From Scilla litardierei (Eukaryota; Streptophyta; Magnoliopsida; Asparagales; Asparagaceae), in NCBI GenBank assembly GCA_030789695.1, contig CM061142.1, positions 159,714,391 through 159,778,390 of the forward strand: a stretch of DNA of 64,000 nucleotides, written 5' to 3'. The position numbers were made by a program, and so were the translations under genes. Positions 11,086 through 21,071 of this stretch are shown here, piece after piece (the first letter of the stretch is position 1; every line of letters starts with the position of its first letter). The notes below the pieces were generated by a model. The model was not told the origin of the DNA and ran no database searches. It saw only the letters and a program-made list of their open reading frames with translations.

Positions 11086-11665
11086 ATGTTGGGATTTTCA
11101 AGGTCCCTTAGGGCATATTTACAAGCACGTCCTAAGTCGGACGAACAAAAATATGAAAGAATCAGCGGAAAAATATTATTAAACTCTTTTAATAAAAGCT
11201 ACCCTAAGGAACATGTCCCCTAGCCAGGATTATCTACTGACTCGGGTTGGGTCTGACCAACCCGAGAAAGGTCTAACTACTGCAAGATATGAAAAGCATA
11301 ATAAAAGGACTCACCTGGAATCTTAGCCTTGGTTCAGGCAAGATGTACAGCACCGTCTTCTCGCACCAAACCTCGAGCTGAGCTGCTTTCTGAACCGCAC
11401 CGTGCTTCGCCTTGAGCTGAAACTGCCTCCCGAGCCGCACCGCGCCTTCGAGCCGATCACTTGCCGAAGAAATTTCACTTTAGCAGACCCACGCTAGAGA
11501 TTTCTGGATCAGATCCAAACCTCCTCGTAGTCTTGCTAGGACCCGACTGGATGAAAGAAAGAACTATAGAGGAAGAATAATGTACGTCTTGATCGAGAGT
11601 GCTCAAAAGTTTCGGAGCTCCTTAATCAGAGACTTGTTGCAGAAAACAATGAAGAGAATGCACCC

Positions 11666-11675
11666 ATATTTATAT
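11666..11675 (-). promoter_or_regulatory. TATA-like box of copia LTR
   Basis: ATATAAATAT on the minus strand is conserved in the other LTR copy at 8409-8418. It lies downstream, in element sense, of the inverted-repeat cluster. Confidence 0.55.
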
Positions 11676-11992
11676 CGGAGGCCGGCCCCTACTCATTTGT
11701 CACGAGCAATGTGGGACAAAAAAAAGGGAAGAGGTTTTTAATTAATTTAATTAAGTTAGAGAACATTCCTCAAAGGCCTAACTTCAATCAATTAAATCTC
11801 CCTCACCATTGAGTTCTAGAGACGATACAAGTTATCATTTCGCAGAGCTAGGAATGGTGAACGCGTAGGAACAAACGGCGAAGAAATCCGAGCTTGTTTG
11901 ACCCTTCAAACAATTGCTCAAAGTTGAGCAAAAATCACACGTTTCTTAGCGGTTAAGGGTTTCAAAAACACTAACCCAAAACAACTTAAGTT

Positions 11993-12193
11993 GCGGGAGT
12001 GCCCGCCTAAGGTAATGTGCGTGCCCATAGGGTGCACCCTGAGCGGGCACGCGGCCCGCTGTTCCCAGCGGGTTGCGCCCACTGCGAATAGCGGGCGGTG
12101 CCCACTGAGCACAGTGGGCCGTGCCTGCTGGTTCAACGGGCTACACCCGTTTTGCTTGCGGGTGGACCCGCTTGTCCAAGTGGGTCTCACCCA
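11993..12193. repeat. Cluster of GC-rich inverted repeats in copia LTR
   Basis: Examples are GCGGG-AGTG-CCCGC at 11993-12006 and TGGGT-CTC-ACCCA at 12181-12193. Many GCCCAC / GTGGGC and GCGGGC / GCCCGC half-sites lie between them. Confidence 0.8.
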
Positions 12194-13370
12194 CCTCCGC
12201 CTTGTACCCTTTTTACGTTTCTGGAATCGTTTGGCTCCGTTTTCAACACGGTTTATTCCTGTGGATTCCACAAGAAATCCTCTTCAATCCTAAATGCTTT
12301 AATCTCACAATCAACTTGTGAACTTAATAATCTTATTGCATCAAATGCATTCCTCTATACGATCTTCCTATTACTAAGACGTGAATACTACTCGGTGTGA
12401 GACCATATAGCCTGACCCAACTACAGGTTGGGACTTGAAGTCCCTAGATGACAGTAACCACGAGTAGCAGGTGTCGTCTCTGTTTCAGAATCATACTTAC
12501 GTGATTGACTTGTTGGCAAAAGTGCCATCGGAATCACACTGACTGTATCCGTGATGAATTCCGCATTTTTAGTCCCTTCGTCTTAACTATGTCACTTGCG
12601 TAGCCTAGGGTATGGAACTCTGTCAACCCCGCTAGCCAGAAGTGATCAGTATTATCGGTCTCTGGTACATTCATGTTATACATCCTACAACACACCTTGG
12701 CCAAGGTTTTACCGAGAGCTGTACTGACCAGTGACACTAACTTCCAATTAACGGAAGAGACGAATCCTCTCTTGATTACTACTCAGCTCATACTCTTCAA
12801 ATGTCACCCAGCCTAAGATCTTTCAGCAGGCCTTGCCTTGAAGCTAGATCATAGACCTAAGTGACATTGTTCACGCACAGCTTCGTACAATGATCTCAAG
12901 TCCTAAGGACTAACTTGCCTATCATCACTAGAGTTATTAATGACAGTTAGTTAATGTTTAACCATTTGATAACTCTATGGGTCGTTCAGTGAACTCATTC
13001 TATAATGAGCACATGTGTATTGTCTCCGGCTTCATCAAGTCGCATGATTATGAGACCAACAAGACAAAGACACAATGGTCTGTCAGATACACCGATATCC
13101 TATCTCAACGCATCTACGACCACGAATTCTTTTAAGACTCAAGCTCCTATCGGTCAGACATTTCTCATAATCACGATCTCTATCTCGAAACATGTATGAC
13201 CTAACTTGGAGTCTAAGGAAATAATCTAAGCAATATATAAAATAGAAAATTACTCAGACAATATGTACCAGAAAGAATAATTTCATTTATGAACAAGATT
13301 TTTACAAAGATAAATAGCCTCGAGGGCATACATCTCTCTACAGACATCTGCCTGCCTGAGTGCCACAATG

Positions 13371-13782
13371 TACTCGCCCGAGTGGTCAATTCCACTCGGC
13401 CGAGTAAAGAGCTTCACTCACACGATTGAGGTCAGAATTTCTGATGGAAATCAAAGCAGACTCTCTGGAATTTTGGGAGTACAGCATCAGACCCTACTCG
13501 GTCGAGTAGAAAGTCCACTCGCCCGAGTGAGGAATTCTACTCGGCCGAGTGACACGAGCGCCCAGATTTTCAAACAGCCTCTCACTATTTTAAAATTTGC
13601 TTTTATTTCAGTGAGGAAATTATTTTTTCATTATTTTTTATGGATATTAGACTTCATGACGGTTCCAGCACCACCAAGAACGCGTCAATCGAAGGTCAGA
13701 TGAAATCTGGAGAATTTCTGCAAGTTGACGCTGTAGTGCTGAAATCGCTACTCAGCCACAGCTGTGTTCTACTTGGCCGAGT
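13371..13782. repeat. ACTCGGCCGAGT-type palindrome cluster
   Basis: About seven full or degenerate palindromes (ACTCGCCCGAGT, ACTCGGCCGAGT, ACTCGGTCGAGT, ACTTGGCCGAGT) lie upstream of the TATA box. The 3' LTR has the corresponding cluster at about 36585-37097. Confidence 0.88.
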
Positions 13783-13877
13783 CAGCGTGGGCCCAAAACT
13801 TAAGTTGCGGCCAGAGCTAACTTTGGGCACAAATTTCAGAGGGTTTCTAGGGTTATTTGCTAGGGTTTTGAGGTGAC

Positions 13878-13885
13878 TATATATA
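13878..13885 (+). promoter_or_regulatory. TATA box of gag-only LTR
   Basis: TATATATA followed by AGGGAATGTAGCC is conserved in the 3' LTR at 37190-37197. Confidence 0.6.
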
Positions 13886-14939
13886 GGGAATGTAGCCGTC
13901 ATTAGAGGAGAGTTCCATTTATTTTCTTGGAGACTTTTTTAGAGGTTAGGCCATGCCCTAGGCCCACTCTTGGATCTAGAAGCTTGTATTTGGATTGGAT
14001 TTCTTCATGAAAGATAAGTATCTTTGTTTTTGTTATTTGAATCTTTGATTTGATATCTTCTTATATGCAAGCAATGTTTTTTATTGATTTGTATATCGTT
14101 ATTGCTATGCTTGGTTGATCTTTGTTCTAGGAAAAGGGATGAACCCTATGGATCTAATGCTAGATTTGTGATGAATGAATTTATATGTTGCTAGAATTGC
14201 TAGGAGAGTAGATTGCGATTGATTTATTACGGATAACTAGGAATTTCCATTGATCTAGAGTTTGCAAGAGATTGGGTTCTGATATTTGGGAATGTCTAGA
14301 TATTCGATTTAGATTTATAATTGAGATTCACTAGGTTTGGTTTGCAAGAGATTGGACCAAAGCTAGTATTTTTTATTATAAGTCTATACTCATATTCGTT
14401 TGCAAGAGATTGGACGAATACAAGCTATCACAGTCTAGATCATAACTCAAGCTTGCACGAGAGTGGGCTTGAGTTGTGAGTGGATGATGATATCGATCTT
14501 AATGCTAGTGGCTTAGATTAGTATTTGCACGAGAGTGGGCTCTAATCTAGGTCGATATAGACCTTCAATAGCATGAGAGCGTGAGCTTGGTTCTCTATTT
14601 AGTTACGACTAGTTCACCTCAATCCAAGTCTAGTAACATTGAGATTCGCGATTCACAATGATGCATGACAATCTGTAGTGGTGATTCCCTAGCCCTAGAC
14701 ACTTTTATTATATTGAATTTTATCCAACAACTTTATCACCGACATCGACATCCATCACCATCATCATTACATCACATCATAACCATCTCCACCAATAAAC
14801 CTTTGTAGTAGAACCAACCTAAGATAGATTGGAGCCAACACCACCTCCTCGTGTTCGATAACCCACTTACCACTTAACCGTGGCTTGCGGTAAAACTACA
14901 ATTGTTTTTCGGGTGTATATCCGGGAGCAATCAAGTTTT

Positions 14940-14957
14940 TGGCGCCGTTGCCAGAAA
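14940..14957 (+). promoter_or_regulatory. Decayed primer-binding site
   Basis: TGGCGCCGTTGCCAGAAA lies six bases after the LTR end. It matches the TGGCGCCGTTGCCGGGGA site of the sister elements except at its 3' end. Confidence 0.85.
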
Positions 14958-15121
14958 GGTGTTTCCTGTTGGATGCCAATTTGTCACAATTAGGTTGATT
15001 AGACAACGAAAAAAATTAACCAAAAGAAATTTTCAGCCCCGCCACCATTATTATCATTTCTATATTCTTTTGTGCCACTGATATTTTTTCTCCAGGTATT
15101 TATCTTTGTTGATAAGGTGTT

Positions 15122-17004
15122 ATGGATGATATTATGTGGACCACAGATTTTGATCAGAGTGCTCAAACGGGAGAATACTTCCTTGATGGGATTCTTGCAC
15201 ATCAGGCACGAGAGAATACTTCCTTGATGGGATTCTTGCACATCAGGATGAAACGCTAGACAGGCTTGAAAAGAGCAACCTTCAATTGGAATGGGTGAAA
15301 AGAGACCTTGAAATGAGTGCGCTCATGCTTAAGGTTGCATTGATTTCCAAATATATCAGTTCTGCTTCTTCATCTTATGGACAAGAAGCATCGCCAGTCA
15401 TATTACCAGAGCCAGAATGTGCCGTCGTCGATCCCACATCCTACGATACAGCTATTGCATATGAAGAGTGGATGGATGAAGAGGCAGTGAATGAAGCAGA
15501 AATTGAGTCATATGCACCGCCAGAGGAGGAAGCATTTCAGAACATATTGGAGGGCCTCTTAGAGTCAGTGAGGTTCACCGGTTCAGAGAGCATTATAGCA
15601 GGTGATGCATTTGAGCTACGATTTGCAGATTTTGTTATGAACCATGTTTCAGTTGCAGGAACAATTGAGGAGGACATCCATGTCAGTCTTGAAGGGGATA
15701 CACTATATTTTTGGATTGCTTGCGGGCATTCTCCTCCACATGATACATCCCCACAAGTTGACACACATGAGCAGCCAGCATCACTATTCCAGAGAGAGAC
15801 TACATTGATAGTTGATAAGAAGGCACAAGAGCACCCTGTCGATCCATCGCATATTGACGAAGAGGCCTCACATGCGGAGCCAGAGCATTACATTGAGGAG
15901 GCAGCACTTTGGGACGAGGGTAACTTCATTCAGATAATCCCAGAGTCTTGCCTACCTGTAATTGAGCTTCTGCAGCCACCGCTACCTTCCAATGAGGATG
16001 AGATCATATGGACCACACATTTTTATGCGTACCTAGATGAGATTCTTGCACGGTAGGCTGAGGACATTGATGCTTCCACCTCTGAGGAGACAACGGTACA
16101 TGGCAAGGATGCAGCCACTTCTGATGAGAGAGCTACGATGAGACACTCGAGACGTGTTGCTGCAGAGCCGGGTTGCACTGTCGTCACTCCCCCACCCACC
16201 AATACAACTAGTTCATATGATGAGTGGATGGATGGAGATGATTCAGATGGAGAAGACATTGAGGTTATTTACCTCGCAGATCCGAAGCATGCTTTTGAGG
16301 AGGCCTTACACACGGAGCCAGAGCTTATCGACGAGGAGGTCGTGCATCGGGATAGGGACACAGCCATTCATGAGGATCCCGAGCAATACCCTCCTCCATT
16401 AGAGCTTCTGCAGCCACCTCATCATTCCACTGATGCCGAGGACATCCCATAGAGCTTACTGCTCCCACTCAGGGAGATAATTTTACCCATTCCATTTCTG
16501 AATCTTGTATTCCATTTGATATTTATTTTGACTCAGATATTTTTGACACGTCGTACCTTTTACAGCATACGCACAATTATGGATCGGAGGTATACTTGGA
16601 CGTGTCATATCTAAACGAACCTGTCAAGGAGGTCCACACCTATGATCCAGAGTTACCTGAGCAGCTGAGAGAGGACACCGCGAAGATAGCTATCACAGAA
16701 CAAGAGGATATTAGATTATTTCCAGGGAAGTATCGTCCACCACTATTTATTACATATACTTCTATAGATGATCCTCTTTGGAATACTTTTATTATAAGGG
16801 TGAAATTTTTGCAGCGAACTGATGCATCCTATTCTCTACAGGGTACAGGTGGAGCCTTATGGGAATGATGGAGGATGCATTGCTGGAGTTCGTTGGTGTT
16901 CGTGGCTGGCAGAGCCACGGAAGGAGCAGTTGGAACAGTTGCCTGCACCAGCAAAGATACTGGATCTACCTTTTGCTATAGGTGATATCAATCCAGTAGT
17001 GTAG
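15122..17004 (+). pseudogene. Broken Gag-like ORF of the older gag-only element
   Basis: A reading frame starting ATGGATGAT at 15122 is thrown out of phase by a 41-bp tandem duplication (15171-15252). It resumes in another frame, has in-frame stops at 16054 and 16450, shifts near 16450 and is broken again near 16866. The product would share three parts with the intact protein at 21072-22676: one copy of the ~58-residue module (FELRFADFVM...VAGTIEED...SLEGD, about 15529-15720), the acidic linker, and the C-terminal module (DDPLWNTF, AEPRKEQLEQL, FAIGDINPVV). The N-terminus differs and lacks the Gag-like stretch. No pol sequence follows. It is clearly non-functional. Confidence 0.8.
15171..15252 (+). 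repeat. 41-bp tandem duplication
   Basis: GAGAATACTTCCTTGATGGG and the bases after it begin at 15171 and again at 15212. The period of 41 is not a multiple of three, so it breaks the frame. Confidence 0.92.
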
Positions 17005-17342
17005 TATTTTATGCTTTCAATAAATACAAATCCTCTTGATAGTGAGAGGACCGTATAGATTTGCTTAATTCGTTAGTTTAGAATAAATACCACCTCATAT
17101 GACGGCAACAATAATATTTTACACCCAACCCCATTATATACTATTGATGGACATCTTCTTCACATTTTTACATGTGCCATCCTTTTGCTCACCACTCGTT
17201 TAGCACTTCTTTCATGATAAACTTACTTTTTTATTCATTTGACTTAATCATGCTTAGTAAAATCGTGATTTTATTGATCGAGTCATTTGAATAGGATTGT
17301 TTGGTGTAACGGCCGCTTTCCGACCGTTCGTATTTCTGCGTG

Positions 17343-17348
17343 CACGTG
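17343..17348 (+). promoter_or_regulatory. CACGTG box near LARD LTR start
   Basis: GTGCACGTGCTTTATCGTGC lies about 35-55 bases from the LTR terminus and is repeated in the 3' LTR (31438-31443). It resembles the arrangement at 6200-6223. The TF role is inferred from the G-box core only. Confidence 0.4.
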
Positions 17349-17939
17349 CTTTATCGTGCACGTATTTTATTTGACTTTTCTGAGCTCCGGCATTTGCGAT
17401 GCGATATGCCGATGCGATCGTTTGGGGGTGTTGAATTTTATAGTAATTTTTGGGAACGTCTTTCACGGCTCGTTTTTGCGCGAAACGACTTTGAATGATG
17501 GGGGCGTTTTAGTCATTTTGACTCAAAACGCCGTTTCCCATTTTTACGTAAATTCTTGGTAGGTGTTACACATGATCAGGCTCCGTAGATCTGTGCGTCT
17601 CGTCTCCACGATCGCACCGGTATTTTCAGATTATTTTTCTGACGCCCGGATTGAAAGATATCGCTCGGAGAAATCTGGACCGTTGATTTGCCCATCCAGT
17701 TCAAATTTCGAATTATTGCCAAATCTGGCTAAATCTTCTATTAGTCTGTTTTGATATCTTTCCTAAACTACTTTTCTAATCTCCCCTAGACGTACCCCAA
17801 ACTACACACACTCCATCTCTTTACCCAAACTCATTTAACCCTAGGTTTTAATTTCATTTAGCAAATTTCCCAACTATTAAATATTATCCTAAACCTAAAA
17901 TTTACCCTAACCCTAGATCTAAATCCCCCTCACATAGCA

Positions 17940-18673
17940 GCCGCAGCCTCCCCCCAAATTTCCCCCGACCCTCTACTCTCTCCCTCCCACGGCGGCCGTT
18001 CGTCGTGCCGCCGACCCAAAATTCCCCCTATCCCCTCAGATCTCTCTCGCCCTCTCGCCTATCTCGCGCCGCCGTGGCACCCAGCGCGTGCGAACCCGCC
18101 ATCGCACTGTCTCCTCGGCCCCCCAAGCGCTCGGCGCCACCGCCGAGTCCGATCGACCCCGATCTCGCCGCGGTCCGCCGTCGCGTCGTCGCGACTTCAG
18201 CCCTCGCCGCGATCCGCTGCGCCCCTCGCCGTGGACCGCCATCCGCCGCTGCTGCGCAGCGCCCTTCAGCCACCGCCGCGTTCCCCGCCTGCTGCGCCGC
18301 CGCGTTCCCCGCCTGCTGCGCCGCCGTGACAGCCGCGGCCTCCCCCCTCAGTGCCGTTTTTTCACGCGGCTCTCCCTCGCTCACGGCCGCCAGCCTCCAT
18401 TGCCGTCGTGCTGCCTCCAGTGCGACGTCACACGCCAAGGTCGCACCTCGCACCTCGCCTCTCGCTGTGCCGCCTGCGGCCATCGCGCGGAGCCCCAGGC
18501 CGCGTGCACAATCGAGATCTGTCTGCAGCCTCCCCACGACACTAGCTCGCCGTTTGTCGTTGGACTGATCGCACTCACTGACCGCACTTCATTCGCTGCC
18601 CGGACGAGTCTCACTACGCTACCCGTAGTCGAGACGCCGTTGACGCCGCAGATTCTGTGGCCTCCTGGTGACG
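17940..18673. other. CpG-rich block of LARD LTR
   Basis: A GC-rich, Pro/Ala-codon-like block follows a CCCTAACCCTAGATC stretch. Long overlapping frames on both strands (for example 18005-18568 plus and 18028-18537 minus) are low-complexity. The corresponding 3' LTR block (32035-32767) carries frame-changing differences, so I do not call a protein. An untranslated R-region or a captured promoter-proximal fragment are alternatives. Confidence 0.55.
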
Positions 18674-18977
18674 TGATCGGTCCATATTTTACACCTTTTT
18701 TCTGCATATTTGCATGCCATTTCGATCACTCATATCACGCTTTTCAAGATTATTCGACGATATTGCGTTACTTTTCACTATTTCTTGTTTTTGTCGGATC
18801 TCAGGAAATATGGAGCGATCGGGAGCAAAAAGGAGCTTAAGGGACTTGCACCCACTCCGGAGCGTCACCCAAGGCTTTTTTGAGGGCTATTCGACGATGT
18901 GAGACGGGTGGAAGAAGAAGGAACTCCGTGGGAGCGACGAGGAGGAGAAATGGAGAAGATTGAGCATTTTAGCATGC

Positions 18978-19608
18978 CACTCGGCCGAGTGAAGGAGTCA
19001 CTCGGCCGAGCAAAGAAGCCCGCTCGGCCGGCCAGATCGGACACGCAGCAGATTGAGTATCAGCGTGCACTCGGCCGAGCATCGTCAGACCACTCGGCCG
19101 AGCACGGAGACACCACTCACCCGAGTGGCATCACGACGACGGCAAGCAAAAATCCCAGACTTACTGGAATCCGTCAGGCGATTGAGGGTTCCGACTCGGC
19201 CGAGTACCGAATGCCCCGCGGCCGAGTTAGTAAAGCCACTCGGCCGAGCCACCCCCGGAGACAGACCCCTGAGGACCTCGAAGTTACTAGAATTTTACAG
19301 GGTCTATCACTCGGCCGAGTAGAGAAGCCCACTCGACCGAGTAGAGAAGTCAACTCGGCCGAGTGATGCCGAGGACACGCATCGCCCAGATTTTCAGACA
19401 GCCTCCCACTCTTTTGAAATCTGCTATCATTCCAGCAATCAAAGTATTTTTCTCATATTTTTTATGGATAGTAGACTTCATGACGGTTCTAACGCCACCA
19501 AGAACGCGCCAATCGGAGGTCGGATGAAATCTGGAGAATTTCTGCAATTTGACGCTGCAGTGCTGGAATTTCCACTCGGCCGGGTCACATGTTCCACTCG
19601 GCCGAGTG
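18978..19608. repeat. ACTCGGCCGAGT palindrome cluster (about 14 sites)
   Basis: Irregularly spaced copies of CACTCGGCCGAGTG and one-step variants (ACTCGACCGAGT, ACTCACCCGAGT, GCTCGGCCGAGC half-forms) lie upstream of the TATA-like box. The whole cluster is repeated in the 3' LTR (24964-25595), with a few site changes that convert ACTCGGCCGAG to ACTCGACCGAG or the reverse. Confidence 0.93.
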
Positions 19609-19702
19609 CGGCCTGGGCCCAGATTTTAAGTTGCGGTTTGGGCTGTTTTTGGGCACGAATTTGAGGGGTTTTATAGGGTTATTTGCTAGGGTTTTGGGAG
19701 AG

Positions 19703-19709
19703 TATTTAA
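19703..19709 (+). promoter_or_regulatory. TATA-like box of young LTR
   Basis: TATTTAA is followed by GGGGTTTGTAGCC; the same GTAGCC motif follows the TATATATA box in the older copy. It marks a likely U3/R boundary. Confidence 0.55.
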
Positions 19710-20870
19710 GGGGTTTGTAGCCACCATTAGAGAAAACCCCCATTATGTTTTCTTAGCCCACATATGTTTCTCTTAGGATTATTTTAGAGGTTAGGCCATG
19801 CCCTAGGCCCCCTCTTGGATCTAAGAGCTTGTATTTTGGATTGAAGATCTTCATCAAGCTAAGTATTTTCTTCTTTTTATTTGAATCTTTGTTTTTCTAT
19901 CTTTTTGTATGCAAGCAATGATTTTTATTGATTCTCATATCCTTATTGCTATGCTAGAGTAGATTTGTTGTTCTAGGGTTTGGGGATGAACCCTATGGAT
20001 CTAATTTCATATTTGTGAAGAATGAATTCTAAATTGCTAGAATTGCTAGGAGGTTAGGTTGTGATTGATTTCCTACGGATAGCTAGGGATTTCCATCGAT
20101 TTGGGATTTGCAAGAGATTGGATTCTAATCGATGGGAAGGCCTAGATATTCGATTTAGGTTTACAATTGGGTTTCTCTAGATTTGGTTTGCAAGAGATTG
20201 GACCAAAGCTAGGATTTTTAATTGCAAATCTATACACATATTCGTTTGCAAGAGATTGGACGAATACGAACTATCACAACCTAGATCGTAACTCGAGTTT
20301 GCACGAGAGTGGGCTCGAGGAGCGATTGGACGATGATGTCGATCCTCATGCTAGTGGCTTAGGTTAGGGTTTGCAAGAGATTGGGCCCTAACCTAGGTTT
20401 GCTATAGACCGGCAATAGCGCGAGAGCGTGAGCTTGGTTCTCCATTAAGTTGCGACTAGTTCACCTCAACACAAGTCTAGTAATATTGAGATTCACTATT
20501 AACAATGACGAATGACGGTCCGTAGTGGGGATTCCCCATTCCCTAGACGCCTTTATTTGATTTTATATCCCCATACTTTGCCCGACGATTGTGACAGGAT
20601 CGTCGCAAGGCGAATTTCCTCTTTTATTATATTGTATTTGAATTGATATTTGACTGACTTCTCTATCACCGACACCGACATCCACCACCATTTCCATTAC
20701 ATCATACCATAGCCATCTCCACCAATAATACATTCGTAGTCAAACCAACCTAGGACAGATTGGTGCTCAACACCACCTCCTCGTGTTCGATACCCGCTCG
20801 CCACTTTGCCGTGCGCTTGCGGTAAAACTACAATCGTTCTTTGGGTCACATCCCGGAGCGATCAAGTTTT

Positions 20871-20888
20871 TGGCGCCGTTGCCGGGGA
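20871..20888 (+). promoter_or_regulatory. Primer-binding site
   Basis: TGGCGCCGTTGCCGGGGA lies six bases after the LTR end. It is typical of Athila/Tat-type Ty3 elements and consistent with tRNA-Asp priming. Confidence 0.93.
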
Positions 20889-21071
20889 GGTGTTTCCCGT
20901 TGGGTGCCAATTTGACAATTAGGTTGATTAGATTGCATTAAAAAAAATCAAAAAAAACATTGAGAGAGATTTTTTCCCACCACCTGCTATTATTATCTTT
21001 ATCTCTCTTTGTACCACTGACGTCTTTTCCAGGTTGTTTACTTTGATTGATCAGGTATAGTTGTTGCAGCG

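Larger units (their letters stand above)
8106..13342 (-). mobile_element. Internally deleted Ty1/copia element
   Basis: A minus-strand copia element holds, from right to left: a complete 5' LTR (11087-13342), a tRNA-Met-type primer site, a 1.2-kb leader, a short Gag start fused to protease/integrase sequence, and a fragment of the 3' LTR. Reverse transcriptase and RNase H are missing. The left LTR is cut at 8106 by the Ty3 element, so its outer end and the TSD partner are outside the window. It is inserted in the 5' LTR of the gag-only element that continues at 13343; the right flank, gacat, is the candidate TSD. Confidence 0.8.
11087..13342 (-). repeat. Copia 5' LTR (2.26 kb)
   Basis: On the minus strand it starts TGTAGAGAGATG at 13342 and ends AAATCCCAACA at 11087. 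It includes a TATA-like box at 11666-11675 and a cluster of GC-rich inverted repeats at 11993-12193. The right boundary is set where homology to the gag-only LTR resumes (CATCTGCCTGCCTGAG). Confidence 0.8.
13343..14933 (+). repeat. 5' LTR, 5'-truncated
   Basis: It is homologous to about 36657-38245 of the 3' LTR. The first ~375 bp, present in the 3' LTR, are missing because the copia element lies here. It holds ACTCGGCCGAGT-type palindromes (13371-13782), a TATATATA box (13878-13885) and repeated GCAAGAGATTGG or GCACGAGAGTGGGC words in its second half. Confidence 0.85.
18674..20864 (+). repeat. 5' LTR of young gag-only element (2.19 kb)
   Basis: The LTR runs TGATCGGTCC...GGAGCGATCA. In order it holds a CAG/G acceptor-like site at 18802-18804, the palindrome cluster, a TATTTAA box and a run of repeated GCAAGAGATTGG words (about 20100-20390). 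It ends with the AT-rich U5. Confidence 0.95.

Noticed and set aside
15286..16056. 256-codon frame taken as an independent host gene.
   Set aside because: It starts without ATG, is in phase with the element's frame only after a 41-bp duplication, and matches the gag-only element protein, so it is a pseudogene fragment.
17865..17925. CCCTAAACC / CCCTAACCC words as interstitial telomere repeats.
   Set aside because: Only a few imperfect units are present, in both LTR copies. They are at most telobox-like promoter words.
18005..18568. 187-codon Pro/Ala-rich frame in the LARD LTR, with an overlapping 169-codon frame on the other strand.
   Set aside because: High GC removes stops in all frames. 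The 3' LTR counterpart has small differences that break the frame, and the composition is low-complexity with no domain.
18899..19366. 155-codon open frame over the palindrome cluster, intact in both LTRs of the young element (also 24884-25351).
   Set aside because: The repeated LGRV / TRPS peptides come directly from ACTCGGCCGAGT words in different frames. The LTRs are too young for intactness to mean selection, and the cluster lies upstream of the TATA box.
18978..19370. Palindromic repeats as a CRISPR-like array.
   Set aside because: Repeats are short, degenerate and unevenly spaced, with no cas genes; the DNA is a plant LTR.
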